Source: Pleodorina starrii
Taxonomy: Eukaryota > Chlorophyta > Chlorophyceae > Chlamydomonadales > Volvocaceae
Length of the DNA stretch: 64,000 nt
NCBI GenBank assembly: GCA_030267565.1
Contig: BRXU01000021.1
Location: forward strand, 359,501-423,500
Direction: 5' to 3'
The notes beneath the pieces were generated by a model, which saw nothing but the letters and a program-made list of their open reading frames with translations, had not been told where the DNA came from and ran no database searches. The translations under genes were made by a program, and so were the position numbers. Shown here piece after piece: positions 46,782 through 58,772 of the stretch (its first letter is position 1; each line of letters begins with the position of its first letter).

Positions 46782-47447
46782 TTATAAGGGTACTCCAGGT
46801 GTCTGGCATCCCCTGCTCATGCCCATCCGGTTGCCTTTCCATGGCGCGTGTTGGGTGGGCGGGGTTGACGCTTCATTGGCCGCGGCCCGCATGCCCTTCT
46901 GCACTGCCACCTGCGCCTCCACTGCCGCCGCCAGCCGTTCCTCGTTAGGGGGGTCGGCGTCCAGGGCGCTGGCGGCTTCCTGTGCTGCCACCGCTAGTTG
47001 CTGCACGCTGGCGGCTGGCCGGCCGCGGCGCGTTTGTGCTTCTCGGTTGAGCCGGGCCACCTGGGCTGTGAGCCGGCGTTTGAACGCCGGCCACCAGTCC
47101 AGAACGGCCTGCTGCGGGTGCTCATCGCCGATGGGGGCCGCTCCCACTTGCTCGTCTAGCCATTCGCCCAGGCTGCGTTTCAAGTCCGCGTGCGCTAGGC
47201 AGTGGAGGCGGAGGCGGCGCGGGAGGTTGGTGTTGGGGGGCGGTTGGCGGGCTGCGATGTGGGCGATGGCGAGCCGGTGGTCAGACTGCGAGGTGACGTT
47301 GATGTACGCTTTCGCGAGGTAGGGGCAGGCCGCCTCAGGCAGGTAGATGCGGTCCAGGCGGGAGCCCCCAGGCCGCGGTCCCCGGTATAGGTACGTGAAC
47401 TCACAGCCTGCCTTATACGGCAGCCTAGCTGGGCCCTTCGTCCGCAC
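46782..47447 (-). pseudogene. LINE endonuclease fragment
   Basis: The minus-strand frame reads the C-terminal part of an AP-type (EEP) endonuclease of a non-LTR element: CEFTYLYRGPRPGGSRLDRI, YLPE, then SQSDHRLAIAHIA, where SDH is the catalytic motif. A helical linker of the kind found before the RT domain follows (WWPAFKRRLTAQVARLNREA). The RT domain is absent and the N-terminal half of the endonuclease is not in frame upstream. It is a fragment and does not overlap in content with the RT-end remnant at 2.0-3.3 kb. Confidence 0.83.
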
Positions 47448-47730
47448 AAACAGCAGTCGCGCCGGCGCACTACACGGCGCCCGCGCTGTCCTGCCCGCCA
47501 GCCCTGAAGTCCTTGCAGCGCCGGGGCGACCGGCCGGCCTGCTACCGGCTGGCGGTGCTCCTCTAGGCGCGAAAACAAAGCACTGAGGAACTGCCCCGAG
47601 CTTGGTCCGGCTCGTGGGCGGTCAGCACCAACGGAGAACCCAAGACAGCGCGCGCCCTACCCCTACTGCTACCCCTGCTATGTGTGTATGTGTGTGTGGC
47701 TGGCCTGTGCGGCCTGTGTGGCCTGTGCGA

Positions 47731-47838
47731 CCGGATTATCTAAACCTTCAAGTTTTTGCACTGCAAAATTATCTTCAGCTTTCAAAATATTTCTCACGAA
47801 TATATATTTCATTCATATCTAAACTTAGACACCCTTCG
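47731..47838 (-). mobile_element. hAT-type MITE, copy 3 (truncated, inverted)
   Basis: Reverse complement of the first ~100 bp of copy 1, for example ATTATCTAAACCTTCAAG against its ATTATCTAAACGTTCAGG. It is clearly more diverged and ends in GACACCCT. The other half is missing. Confidence 0.68.
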
Positions 47839-49649
47839 TCTGGCCCAGTCCGGCCTGCTGTTGCCCAGTATACGGTGTTTTATTTAGACTGGGCTGCAGC
47901 GGGCTGAACTACTCTTCTGGCCCAGTCCGGCCTGAACAGCCAAAACCAATCCCTGGCTCGGGGACTAAGGTGAAAAGGAATCTTGTCACTGAAATACTTT
48001 GCCACCTACGTACCCCATCCAGACAGCCATATGAGAGTCAAGTGATCGGCGGTGTTCACTACCATCGTACTGGATATACTGGAGTGAGCACCTCATCAAG
48101 CGAATGGGGACGAGCTTACGTAGGAGCTAGCGAGCGAGCTAGGTAGGACTCTGGGAACCGGCCTCCTTCCATTTCCTGGAAACCCTTCATTGATCTTCAT
48201 TAGGAGGCGGGGTGGGGGTATTGAGTGGAAGCGGAGTTTACAAGGGGGACCGGTTTTCACACCGGTCGCTAGCCGTACAGGCTAGACAGACTGTACATCC
48301 TACCCCAGGGGCACCCGCAAAGGGGTGCCAAACGCAAAGCCACCAAGGCCCACCAGCACCAAGCCCACTGCGCCATCAGGCCCACCATTCCCTAGCCTAC
48401 ACAGGCAGCAAGAACGCCGCAAGGCCCACTATCGTCAAAAACCTCCCAGCAGAAAAGACGCCACCAGGCTGGGCAGTCCCGCACCCACACAATAGTCAAG
48501 TATGGTCACAGTAGGTTCGTCCAGCGGTCAGCACGACCAAGTCAAGCGCACACGCAGTCCGCAGTCAGCAGAGCGAGTGTCGGGCAGAAATAGAAATGCT
48601 GGTGGACCGTAATATAGGACATCATTACTGTACGGCATCGCGTATAACGATTTGACACATCCCCGCAATGACAACTGGCATGAGGACGCGTAAATGATGT
48701 GAAATTCAAATGGGTTGACGTTAAAATTTGCGGATCTCCGATTGCCGGCCGCATGCGTACGATAGGAATGATCCCGTCTGTTTTGCTGTTCCGATCACTG
48801 TGTAACACCGGCACAGTATTTGAATTGAGTGATCGCATTAACAGTCGATATGGGAGACAAAAAGACAAAATGATCCCGTCGGTTTTGAAACACCCACACA
48901 ATATTTGACGAGCGTGATCTTACTGACGTTGATAATAATGGTCGACATCTGAGACGATACTCCTAAGCTGCAATGATAGTTCGGCAAGTGTCCGCGAATT
49001 GACAACCGCCCTGCTAATGCATCAATGATTTTCCTAAGTGGCAATAGCAGGGCCATCCACAGCAGGCACTAAGCACTACCGCCCCCGCGGCTGCTCCTTG
49101 ATTTACGTCATGAACGTTGCGACACTGCTACAAGGACGGCCCGGGGGAAGGGGGGTGTGGGGGGATGGGGGGCAACAGCCCTCCGCCCCCCACCAGCGGG
49201 GGGAAGGGGGTCTGGGGGAGGGGGGCGGCAGCCCCTCCCCCCCAGCATGGCCCAACGGCGTTGACACACGGAAACGGATTCATGCATTTAATTTACTCAT
49301 ACTTCGATAACGATAATGAACAACCATTACGGGCTCCAGGGGCTAAGTTTACTTTCCACTTATTAAGGAAGTCGAGACCGTTTTGTTTCTGCCAGTCAAA
49401 ACAACGTGAAGGGAAGCACCCTGGGAAGCACGAAGCAGCTTTCGGTCGTACTCCCAACCGCCTGACAACCACCTCCAAGAATAATGCAAGCAATCTCTGA
49501 AGCTTCAAGATATCGCCACAACGTGAGTTAAATTTAGTTCAAGTACGCAGTTTCGTAAGTAAGGCCTACATCACGAGTGTTTTTGTCCCTTCTGTCTTTG
49601 CTATGCTCCAAGCCGTCATTTCTTAGCTCCATATGACGACGGTGATGAC
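47839..49649. other. no supported gene
   Basis: Contains a doubled TCTGGCCCAGTCCGGCCTG (about 47,838 and 47,921) and the second copy of the small dispersed repeat (48,614-48,676). A G-rich stretch at 49,138-49,240 carries self-complementary GGGGGAGGGGGGCGGC and GCCCCTCCCCCC. No coding region is recognised. The promoter and any 5' exon of the next gene would lie at the right end. Confidence 0.45.
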
Positions 49650-52600
49650 ATGGCTCCGCAACCAAAGTCATACCCCTTCCTTTTGAATGGCGTGGGAGGC
49701 GCCGACGGCCAGACGAAACTGCTTCTCGAAACAATGGACAAGCCTGAAATGAAGGCCGTTACAATGGACATCCATGCCATTGGCGCACATTTTAGAAGGG
49801 AGAGCGAGAGGATTATAACGCGCGAGAAGTTCGGCGGGAAGGGTACCCTTGACAGGGTCCTGTCCACTATCACAGATTCTAAAGACTATCGTATCGTCCT
49901 CATGGAGAACACTCTGGAGAATTCGGCGGAGGTCATAAGTGTCTTCGGCACCGGTGAGGACCGCGAAAGCTTTGACAGACGCGATAAATGTTCAAACTGT
50001 TTTGCAACTACTGCGAGCTACATGCCCTACTTGCTTGATAATGATTTCCTTTTCTTTCCTATTTCCAGGCATCGCTGATTTCGCAACGGCCGAGGATACG
50101 GAGGAGTGCCTTGAAAGCCTCTTGAGCGCTGAGGATCCCATGGTGCTCAACTCCGACCCCGCGCCTGCGCGTGTTTTGGAAACCACCAGGTTGGGACGCA
50201 GGGCGACGATCGTCCGCGTTTGCATACTTGTTCACTTTGCTGGGCGCCCGGTGGCTGACAACGAGCGCGCTGGTAGTTGGCTGTCGGTCACCAGGTCACC
50301 ACCGGGCAACCCGCCGGCGCTACTGGCGGCCCGACCAGCGCCGGGCAACCCGCCGGCGCTGCTGGCGGCCCGACCTCCGCCGGGCAACCCGCTGGTGCTG
50401 CTGGCGGCCCGACCTCCGCCGGGCAACCCGCCGGCGCTGCTGGCGGCCCGACCACCGCCGGGCAACCCGCCGACGCTGCTGGCAGCCCGACCGGGAAACG
50501 CCGGCGCCCGCAGCGACCCGTCGGGTGGGCCTGTTACGAACGTCACTGGCGTAGCGGCCGTGACGGGGCTGGACGGCGGCACGGCAGTCGCGGTCAGGAC
50601 GACGGGTGGCAACCAGGCGGCAAGGCCGCCAGCGGCAGTGGTGGTGCAGCGGCTCGACCTGCCGAAAGGCACGGCCGAACAAGTCGACATCGACCACGGG
50701 CAGTACTACATCAAGCAGGGCTTCTGCGATGAGCTCACCGGCGTGCTGCCTCTCGCACGTGAGTTGGGAGGCGGCGGGGTCGAATCGAATGCCTGCCAGC
50801 AGGCATGAAGCAGTGCTTCGGGCAAGCCGGGCGGGGTCGCAGCCACCATGCTTCGAATTCGCACTGCCGTACTGCCGTCAGGGCTGTTGCGCCATTTTTT
50901 CACAATTTTCCGGGGTTGGGTTTTCTTGCTCCCCCGGATGCATGCATGCGGCGTTACATACTGCCCCGTAGACTGCTCAAGTGTGTGCTCACGGGCTTCC
51001 TACAGCTTCATTCTGCGCAGCTTTGCCTTGCCTCTTTGCAATGACCCTTTGCCTTGCTTCGCGTCAGCCGCCCCCTCGCTCCCCCCTCCGCTTGCCCCGT
51101 TGCTCAATATATACGCAGTCAAATATCTGCCGCCGGCCGCTGACGGCCACGGCCCCATTCGGCACAAGGACATGCATCCGGAGAAGCAGAAGGGCAAGGG
51201 TGCTCAGGACACCGACAAGTATCCGCGCCAGGAGCTGACTGCGGAGGACAGACGGCGCGGGGAGCTGCGGGTGACCTCGCTCATCGTAGCAACCGGTACG
51301 GTTGCGGATCGTAAGCTGGTGATGTGTGGGTGGTTAATGTGTGTGTTTGTGTATATATCCTGGCGCAATATCAACGGGTATGGCCGCCATGGCGTCTGGC
51401 CTCCGTAATGTGTTGGCTGGGCTGTCGCACCACAGAACAGCGTCCAAGGTGATCCGGGGTTACACAGCTGCGTGTCGCTCTCTTAACCGCCGGACGGACA
51501 TCTTGCCTTGCGTGCGCGCCATGCGTCGTTCTCCTTACGTTAAACCCGCACATACACTTATCTTGCCGTACAGTAGTGGCGTATGTACGGCACGGTTGGG
51601 TTTGTGCTGTGTTCGAGCTGAGCCACCGCTCGCTCCTCTGGCTACACCCTTCAGCCGGACCGCTGCAGACACACTTACTTGCCGTACATACAGTGACGTA
51701 CACCATGTTCCTTACCGTCTTCTGCTCAAGCAAGGTATTCCTCCTTCCAAGCAACCGCCGCCTTCTATTCCCCTCCAGGCGCCGCCGTGGAGCGCATCCT
51801 TTCCGCCAGCAGCAAGTTTCCTTTCTTGCTGCTGCACCGGATGTCCACCCACTTGGAATACAACAACACGAGCTACGGCGTGCCGAGATCCAACAACAGC
51901 CACACGCAGTGCCCACCGGATGTCGAGAACCACATCAAAAAGTACGTACGTCTTTGGTTCGTTGGTTCGTTGATTGGCGATTGTAATGCGTCACCAGCCT
52001 CCAATCCCATCCGTCCGGACAGTCATACATCAGCCCTTCCATCCTCTTACTTGCTCACTCGGTGTGTCTGTGATCCCTTCCTTCCGTCAGTACCTACCCG
52101 CGTCGCCTCACCCGCCTTCACATGGCACTCACACACACACACACACACACATCACTCGCTCCCTCCCTGGCGTCGTGTTACAGCTCCTCCCTGGATGGAG
52201 CTGACTGATCTGACCCCCTTGCTTGCTGTCCGTCGCGCTCCTCACCCTCCCCCCCTGTCGCGCTCCTCGCCCTGAGCAGGCGGCACACGACCGACGTGGG
52301 TGCGTCCCTCAAGCGGGCCAACGGGTCGCCCCTGCCGGAGCGCGACTTGGTGAAGGCCGCGGCGGCGGTCGCCGACTGGGAGAAGATGGAGAAGGACCTT
52401 CGCGCCATCGACGGCGTGCTGCGCCGCTACAACCACCAGTGGAGCGACAGGATTGAAGCGGAGCTCGAGGACCTGGAGCTGGAGCACGACAAACTGCGGT
52501 GTGTATGATTGTATGATTGTATGATTATTGTAGTGTAACGAAGGTCGCGCAAGTAAGGTTGCAACATGGACAACAGTTGGATTATGATACCGATAGATGG

Positions 52601-53310
52601 GGTGTGGGACATCCATTGTGCTCATACAATCGCAGGAATAATCCTGATTTCATGCGTGATTGAAGAGCCGATAGGCCCTGTATGTACCAGCTCGCTCTCA
52701 CGGTAGATGCTGCTCTTATCTGTTCTTCTCTCTTGGATTTCTCTCTACTTGCTGCTGGTATGGCAGGCTGTACGCCACCCTCGGCCTGGACAAGGACAAG
52801 ACCTGGGCATGTGCCGTCAGGATCCTGATGGCAGCGATGGGCAAGTGCGGCGGGTTACCCGCCGTGTGTGTAAAATCGCAACAAGATGTAATCCGGACTG
52901 CGAAAAATTCCTCGGAATGTGTGTGTGTGGGCGGGGGAGAGTGCGGGTCAGTGAGTCACCCCGTCGGTAAAGTCTGTCTTGTCGTGCCCTAACGAAGTCA
53001 TAACTTGCGCTCACCAAGCCTGCCCACTGTTGCGTGTGTCTCAAACGCCCTTGCAGTGGAGGTGCACCCAGAAGCAGTAAAGATCTTTTGCCCAACGCTA
53101 GCAGCGGCAGCCGCCAACGGTGCGGGTGCGGGCGCCCCGCCGGCTGCCAACGGTGCTGAACCTGCTGCCAACGGCGCGGGTCCGGCTGCAGCCGCGTTGC
53201 CGCCGTCTCACGCGGCTGTGGATGCACGGCCACGAGACAAGCGGGTGGCGTTCATGCTGACGGTTGATGAGCAGAACCAGAAGAGGACGCGCCGAAACGG
53301 GCGGGGCTAA
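49650..53310 (+). CDS. seven-exon gene of unknown function (640 aa)
   Basis: Predicted exons: 49,650-49,953, 50,069-50,758, 51,119-51,310, 51,779-51,941, 52,280-52,498, 52,767-52,867, 53,057-53,310 (stop TAA). All junctions use GT/AG and all phases agree, giving 640 residues, which is good evidence for a real gene. I chose ATG 49,650 as the first in frame; an upstream exon is possible. Exon 1 is charged (RRESERIITREKFGGKGTLD). Exon 2 carries five 13-residue repeats (PGNPPALLAARPP) followed by VVQRLDLPKGTAEQVDIDHG. Exon 5 is strongly helical and probably coiled coil (VADWEKMEKDLRAIDGVLRR, then EAELEDLELEHDKL). Exon 7 is Ala/Pro-rich with GAGAGAPPAANGAEPAANG and ends basic (QKRTRRNGRG). No signal peptide, membrane segment or known domain is visible. 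The exon 6 donor (GTGTAA) is the weakest junction. Confidence 0.66.
50302..50496 (+). repeat. 39-bp coding minisatellite, 5 units
   Basis: Five in-frame units beginning CCGGGCAACCCG, each encoding 13 residues, in exon 2 of the seven-exon gene. Because 39 is a multiple of three, changes in copy number keep the frame. Confidence 0.92.
52130..52152. repeat. (CA)n microsatellite
   Basis: About eleven CA units in the fourth intron of the seven-exon gene. Confidence 0.9.
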
Positions 53311-53394
53311 CATCAGGAAAGGGCTTGATGTCACGTGCGTGATCGAGATTTGCGGGCTTCATTTCTTCCTGAGCACTGTATTTCGGACTGAACG

Positions 53395-53491
53395 GGCTTC
53401 ATATTATCACGTGATGTTGGCTGACGAAACTGCTGTATATATATCTTGCTTAATTTACGAATGAACGGGCTTCATATCAGTATAATACGTG
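53395..53491. repeat. left part of ~64-bp tandem array
   Basis: Diverged units with GGGCTTCATATTATCACGTG and GATGTTGGCTGACGAA, the same family as 53,961-54,236, cut by the MITE that follows. Confidence 0.75.
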
Positions 53492-53951
53492 AAGGGGTGA
53501 GACCCCTGGCCACCCCGATGTACGGGTCTCCTGAGACTCCGCTTGGACGGCCATCGGGCTCATCGGGGGTCTCAGGCCCTGATACCGTAGCGCGCCCTTC
53601 AAAAGTCCTCAATGCGCGAGTCTCAGAGGAATGAACTTAACAGCATTTTTAGTGTTTTGACTGCCTGATCAAATATGCGTTAGTTTGAGGGCGGTCAGCA
53701 GGTCATCAAATCCGCGATGAACGGCAGAACGGTCTCCGCACTTTGGATAATAATAAGTTGTATACTTGGTTGTATCCTTCGTACTCATTGTAATGCTGCT
53801 TTGAGCCTCCATGGTCATGGGAAAATGGATCCACCGCATCTTAGCACGTGTACGTGTCTCGCCCGCCACTAATCAGTACAATTTTTTGCATAGAACACAC
53901 AGCAATAGACTGACTAGTGGTGGCTGAGACCGCGAAGGGGTCTCACCCCTT
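53492..53951. mobile_element. MITE-like element inserted in tandem array (460 bp)
   Basis: Ends are AAGGGGTGAGACCCC and its exact reverse complement. Flanks are TAATACGTG on the left (53,483-53,491) and TAACACGTG on the right (53,956-53,964), a possible 9-bp target duplication with one mismatch, offset by four bases on the right. Its interior has no coding frame of note. A 9-bp duplication would suggest a Mutator-like origin, but this is weak. Confidence 0.7.
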
Positions 53952-53960
53952 TCGATAACA

Positions 53961-54236
53961 CGTGATGTTGGCTGACGAAGTCGTTTTGAGTTGCTGCAGT
54001 TACGAATGTATGAACGGGCTTCATATCACGTGATGTTGGCTGACGAAGTCGTTTTGAGTTGCTTCAGTTACGAATGAACGGGCTTCATATCACGGGATGT
54101 TGGCTGACGAAGTCGTTTTGATTTGCTTCAGTTACAAATGGACGGGCTTCATATCACGGGATGTTGGCTGACGAAGTTGTTTCGAGTAGCTTCAGTTACG
54201 AATTAACGGGTTTCATATCACGGGATGTTGGCTGGG
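53961..54236. repeat. ~64-bp tandem repeat, 4+ units
   Basis: Units start at 53,961, 54,029, 54,093, 54,157 and 54,221 with GATGTTGGCTGACGAAGT and ACGGGCTTCATATCACG. It lies just past the 3' end of the seven-exon gene. Confidence 0.92.
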
Positions 54237-55979
54237 ATCAACGGGCGGATTAAGGCTTCATCCGTCGCATACCGTATATATACCATACATGGAAACATCT
54301 GCGGCATCTGCAGCGGCCTGAGTGTTTCGTTCGTCAGCTAGCTTCTTGTGTTTGTCTGTAGGGTGACCGCCAGCGGCAAGAAGGAAGGGCCTTATCCTGG
54401 GGGGCCGTGCCGGTAACCCGCATGGCAGGGTGGTCGTGTACATGCGGCACTTTGCATCTGTGTTTGGTCGCACTGAAACGATTCCGGGGGCCGTCCTTGT
54501 GGACCATGCACTGTGGCGCCAAGGAGGAGTGTGTGTAGGGTGGTAAGACTTAGTAAGCAGCGTGCCATGCCGTGTGACGTGACTCGTGTGGCGTGACTAG
54601 TAGCATTCAGACACTGCTGGGAGGCCTTTTAGGGCCGATCGGCGCCACATGTGCAACCTTGCATTTTACGGGAGTGTGTACAGGTTTCCGGCAGTAAAGG
54701 CACCCACAAGACTCGTGTCAAGTACGGTCACGGTAATCGTCATCTTGGCTTACTGAAGCCACCCGCTGAAGTGCACAGAACAGCGGCGACCCCGCGACAG
54801 TAATCTTGCTTTCGAAAGCGACCCCGCGACAGTAAGCTATCTATACTCAGGCGACCCTGCAAGAATAAGCTGTGCGACAGGTCGCCAGAATATATACTCT
54901 TTCCCCGATCCTACCCTCCGGTGTAGACAGGGTTCGGCTGCCGCCGTATGGTAGGGGGCTTGCACACTAACTATTTCTTAGTCCAAACGGGCCTTCCTTC
55001 GGCCCATGGGTGGGTCGATTCTTCCATCACCGTGATTAAGCGTGTAGGCCCGCGTAGGCATCATCAGCCACCAATGAAGTCGTGTGGACCTGGCCTGCTA
55101 CCTATGCAGCATGCAGGTGTTCTCACAACGCAATAAGATCAACATCCCGAAGACAACACACATAGGTGAGTGTAGCCATCCAGCCATCCACTACATTTTA
55201 GGGCAAAAAGATATTAAGATAGTCAGCCTGCACCCGCCCATCTGAAATCGCCACCACCGAGAAAAACATGGCGTACGACACAACACTACAACTCGTACAA
55301 CGAACACCCTCGCATGCTGTTCGTTCTGCGCTCCGCCCGCCGAAGCGCCCATCAACGCCTGCCGCTGCATTCGCCGCCTTCCCATCCATGCCTCGCCCTC
55401 GCTCCTCCGAGAAAGGAAACGTGCGTGCGTGCCGCATCCACCGCCGATACCACATACACATACACACGCACACATACACGGAGCCAGCGCAGATAGCAGC
55501 TTTTGATGCCGCCACCAAGCAAAGCACGTGTGCAGCGCAGGCGCGCCCGCAACGCAGGCACCTATCCGTCCACTCATCAGCAGCAGCCTGCAGCATCGAA
55601 CAATCCCCGGGAAAACGCCTACTCATCACGCACACAGCAAAGGGGCGGGCTCCATCCATCAACCCAAATGTCCATCCCCCGCCTAAGCGCCTATGTCGGG
55701 CGCCAAATGCTCATCGTCAGCGGCTGAGCGCCACCATCCCACACCTGCCTGCCTGCCTGCTGCCTGCCGCAGACCGCACCTGCGGCACCCCCGGCGCCCA
55801 TGGCGCTGCCGCGGAGCGGCAGCGAAACAGCGAATCAGCAGCCCTTCAGCACTCAGCAGCCCCTTCGCCCATCATAGCATGTATGCCAGATCTATAATCC
55901 ATTCCCGGTTTCCCGCCCGCCCGCCGGTAGCGTAGATTTGCGTGCGTGCCATTCAGTCCTATCCATCCATTATCGCTAT
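54237..55979. other. no supported gene
   Basis: Includes a short GCGACCCCGCGACAGTAA repeat (about 54,786-54,835). Open frames on both strands at 55.2-55.9 kb do not resemble known proteins; part of this is probably the 3' untranslated region of the minus-strand gene that ends at 55,980. Confidence 0.45.
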
Positions 55980-58473
55980 CTATCTCAGCGGCGGCAGCAG
56001 CCGCCTCAGCGCCGCCGTCACGTTGTGGCCGGCGCACTGCGGCAGTCGGCACACGAAGAAGATGGGCACCGCCGACGCCAGCGACAGCACGAAGCCGGCG
56101 CCCAGCGCTCCCAACAGCACGTCGAAGCAGGCGTCGTCCGTCAGGTGCAGCTGTGAGCACAGCAGCCCCGCCAGCTGGTTGAGCGCCAAATTGATGAGCA
56201 CGGGCGCCAGCAGGCCCAACACGGAGGGACACAGGATGCAGAACCAAAGCGGCGGCGCGGCGGCGAAGGCGGCGGGCAGCGCCACAGCGACCGCGGCGGC
56301 GGCGAGCTGCGCCGCCGCGGCGGCGGCGGAGCCGCCGCCGCCGCCGCCGCTGGCGGCGGCGGCGGCGGGCTCCTGCTGTGGTTCCGTAGCGGCGGCGGTG
56401 GCGGAAGACGTGTCGGAGGCGGCGGAGGAAGCGAAGGTGGGCGGCGAGGTGCGGATCATGTCGGTCAGCTGAGTGAACATACGGCTGGCGAGCTGTACGG
56501 CCATGTACGACACTTGCGGCCGGTCGTCGTTGCCCCATGTGTACGACACGAACTGACGATCCAGGAGGATGTGTCCGGCGGAGGCATCGAAGATGGCGTA
56601 TGGGCCTGGGGTTGGGGTTGGGATTGGGTTTGGGGTCGGCGAGGAAATGCAGAAGGGGGCACGCACGCATTCCGTTATTCGGCGCGGGGCGGGACGACGC
56701 GGCGCGGCACGGCACGGCGCTGTTCGCGTGCGTAGGCACGTCGTGCAAGTAGAACGGCACTGGCGGCGACTTAACGCGCCATGACATCGCAAGCGTGCAT
56801 ACACCGTTACACTAAAGAGAGCTCCGAAACACCGCACGTATATATGCCGTACAGCACCGGTCGGCGTTGCAGACCAGGCCGAGAGGAGGAGGGACAGAGA
56901 GAGACGTCGTCGCCCCAACGCCGTCGTCGTCGCCCCCGCAAGGCCCTCGATCGCGCGCTTGATACGCACCCGACACGACGGTGCCGCCTGCCGTACGGTC
57001 GTACAGTGAGATGTGGAGAGGGAACAGGCGGCGACCCAGCACGCGCTCCAGGCCCGCCGCAGCAGAGTTCATAAGGCCCGCGGCGGCCGCCAGCGCCGCC
57101 AGTCCGTTATCGTACACTGCTGGCGCGGCGCCCGCATGGCGATCGTCCTTGGCGCCGGCGCCGTCACCGACGTCCCCAGCATCCTCGTCGCCCTTAATGG
57201 TGAGTAGGGCCCGCTCCTGCTGCTGCTCATCCCCCTCCTCCTCCTCCTCCCCCTGCTGCTGCAGCTCCTGTCCCGGTTGTGCCTGGTCGTCCTCCTGCTC
57301 GCCCCGCTGCTGCAGCAGCCCCGGCTCTTCGTGCACGACGGAGATAAAGGGCTGTCCCTCGCTGCGCCTGTGTACCATGTGCCAATAACCACTTAACAAG
57401 CAATCGAGGGGGTAGGTTGGCGGGGCAAGAATTGATAGCGCAACCTGACTGGAGCGATATATTATTAAATCAAAACCTTCGTTCGTTATACTGTTTTTGG
57501 TTTGTTGTTAGTTGCTGAGATTGAGCGATGCCTTGCACGCGCCGGCAGCAGTGGTGGCGGTGTTGGTGGGCGGAGCGCAACTCACGTAACGGATGACGAA
57601 ATGCATGTATGTCTGCAGGGTGCGTGGCGTGTGTGCTGGGATGTGCGGCGGCCATTCGTGCGTGCGTGCCCATGGGCTTCTTGTAGCTAGCTGCTACTGC
57701 TGCCTGAATGTGCAATTGTCAACGCCCGCGCCCGCCCGAGATATGACCGGCCGCGTGCTGTATGTAAGCCCACTGATGTAGTGCCTTGGCGATGGGGATT
57801 CGCATCCAGGGTTGAGGCGCTTCGTTCCTGCTGCTGCAGTTTGCGGTGTGTTTGCGGTGTGAGTCGACGTGTCGACCGATGCGCATCTGCCTACGCTCAT
57901 GTATGGCGAAAGCCTTTCGATTAACAGCAATGGATTGAGTTATAGAGCTTTGGTTGATGTAGCGCTGGCGGTGTAAGTAGTATGTATGACTCCTTGCCCT
58001 GGCTTGACCTGACTTTGGCGCTCTAGGGTTCACACCTCGTCAGCTTGCTCCGCCCCGCCGTGACCACCACCAGCGCTTGATAGCTCTTTAGGTTGCTGAG
58101 AATCTCCTCTGCACTCTCTCCACCGTCTGCGGCAGCGGTGACGCCATTTAGACGCATAGACATATGTCGGTGCGCTCCGACATTTTAGCGCAAGAAAGCA
58201 GCTACCGCAAGCAGGTGCGTCGCAAATTGATATTTTAAAATGATGAGGCTTGGTCTACATACCGGTCAATTGCACTAGATTGGACCCAGGACCAAGTCCG
58301 GAGAGGAAATGCAAGTCCGCCCGCAAAGCGCCATCTGCCGTGTCAGTCTTGGAGCAACTCATCTTTGGCAGAAACACAAATGCTTCATGGAGCCGCGGTC
58401 GCAGAAGAGCGAGAGACCCAGCCACAGCCAGAACCAGCGCAAGGCCATAACCTAGCGTTTTCCCTCGAAACAT
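55980..58473 (-). CDS. membrane protein of unknown function (465 aa)
   Basis: Predicted exons: 58,473-58,263, 58,174-58,036, 57,391-56,970 and 56,605-55,980 (stop TAG). Donors are GTATGT, GTGTGA and GTGCGT. Phases agree at all three junctions and the sum is exactly 466 codons including the stop. The N-terminus has a signal-anchor-like segment (GYGLALVLAVAGSLALL). A soluble part follows, with SAEEILSNLKSYQALVVVTA and HMVHRRSEGQPFISVVHEEP, then an acidic Gln/Glu-rich stretch. The last exon has FDASAGHILLDRQFVSYTWG, an Ala/Gly-rich spacer and two or three hydrophobic segments (AAAVAVALPAAFAAAPPLWF, VLGLLAPVLINLALNQLAGL, VLLGALGAGFVLSLASAVPI). This layout suits an endomembrane or organelle protein with most of its middle part on one side. 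I do not recognise the family. The exon 2 acceptor (GTCGGAG) is the weakest site. Confidence 0.7.
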
Positions 58474-58772
58474 GACTGTCGGTGTAGAATGAGCGGTACA
58501 GCGAGTCCAATATGGATGCACAGATGCCCAGTTCTCATGCATCGTCGCTTGTACTCTCGCCGTTCGATAACGCCAACCGTCGGTTGGTTGATTTCACGGC
58601 AAGCGTTGGTTAGCTTTATTACATTTTCTACCTCGCTTTTCAAGGCGCTATCATTGGTCCAGTAATGCTCTTGAAGTTTTTCACACTCGTAACGTCTTTC
58701 TTTGCAGCAATTACTTATAGCGATCACTTTCTAGCCGTTCGGAACCAAGAGTGCCTTAACAGCGCCGCAAGG
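58474..58772. promoter_or_regulatory. 299-bp bidirectional intergenic region
   Basis: Lies between the start codons of two divergent genes. It must hold both promoters and both 5' leaders unless one gene has an upstream exon. No TATA box at a convincing position is visible. An alternative in-frame ATG for the right-hand gene at 58,665 would add 36 residues not present in the family. Confidence 0.6.

Noticed and set aside
55268..55897. Plus-strand frame of 209 codons downstream of the minus-strand membrane-protein gene
   Set aside because: No recognisable domain, and the region is more simply the 3' flank of the minus-strand gene.
58665..58772. Earlier ATG (58,665) as start of the YjbQ-like protein
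   Set aside because: It would add 36 residues before the family's usual first residues. The ATG at 58,773 aligns with the start of bacterial relatives. An organelle-targeting extension cannot be excluded, but the added part is not typical of one.
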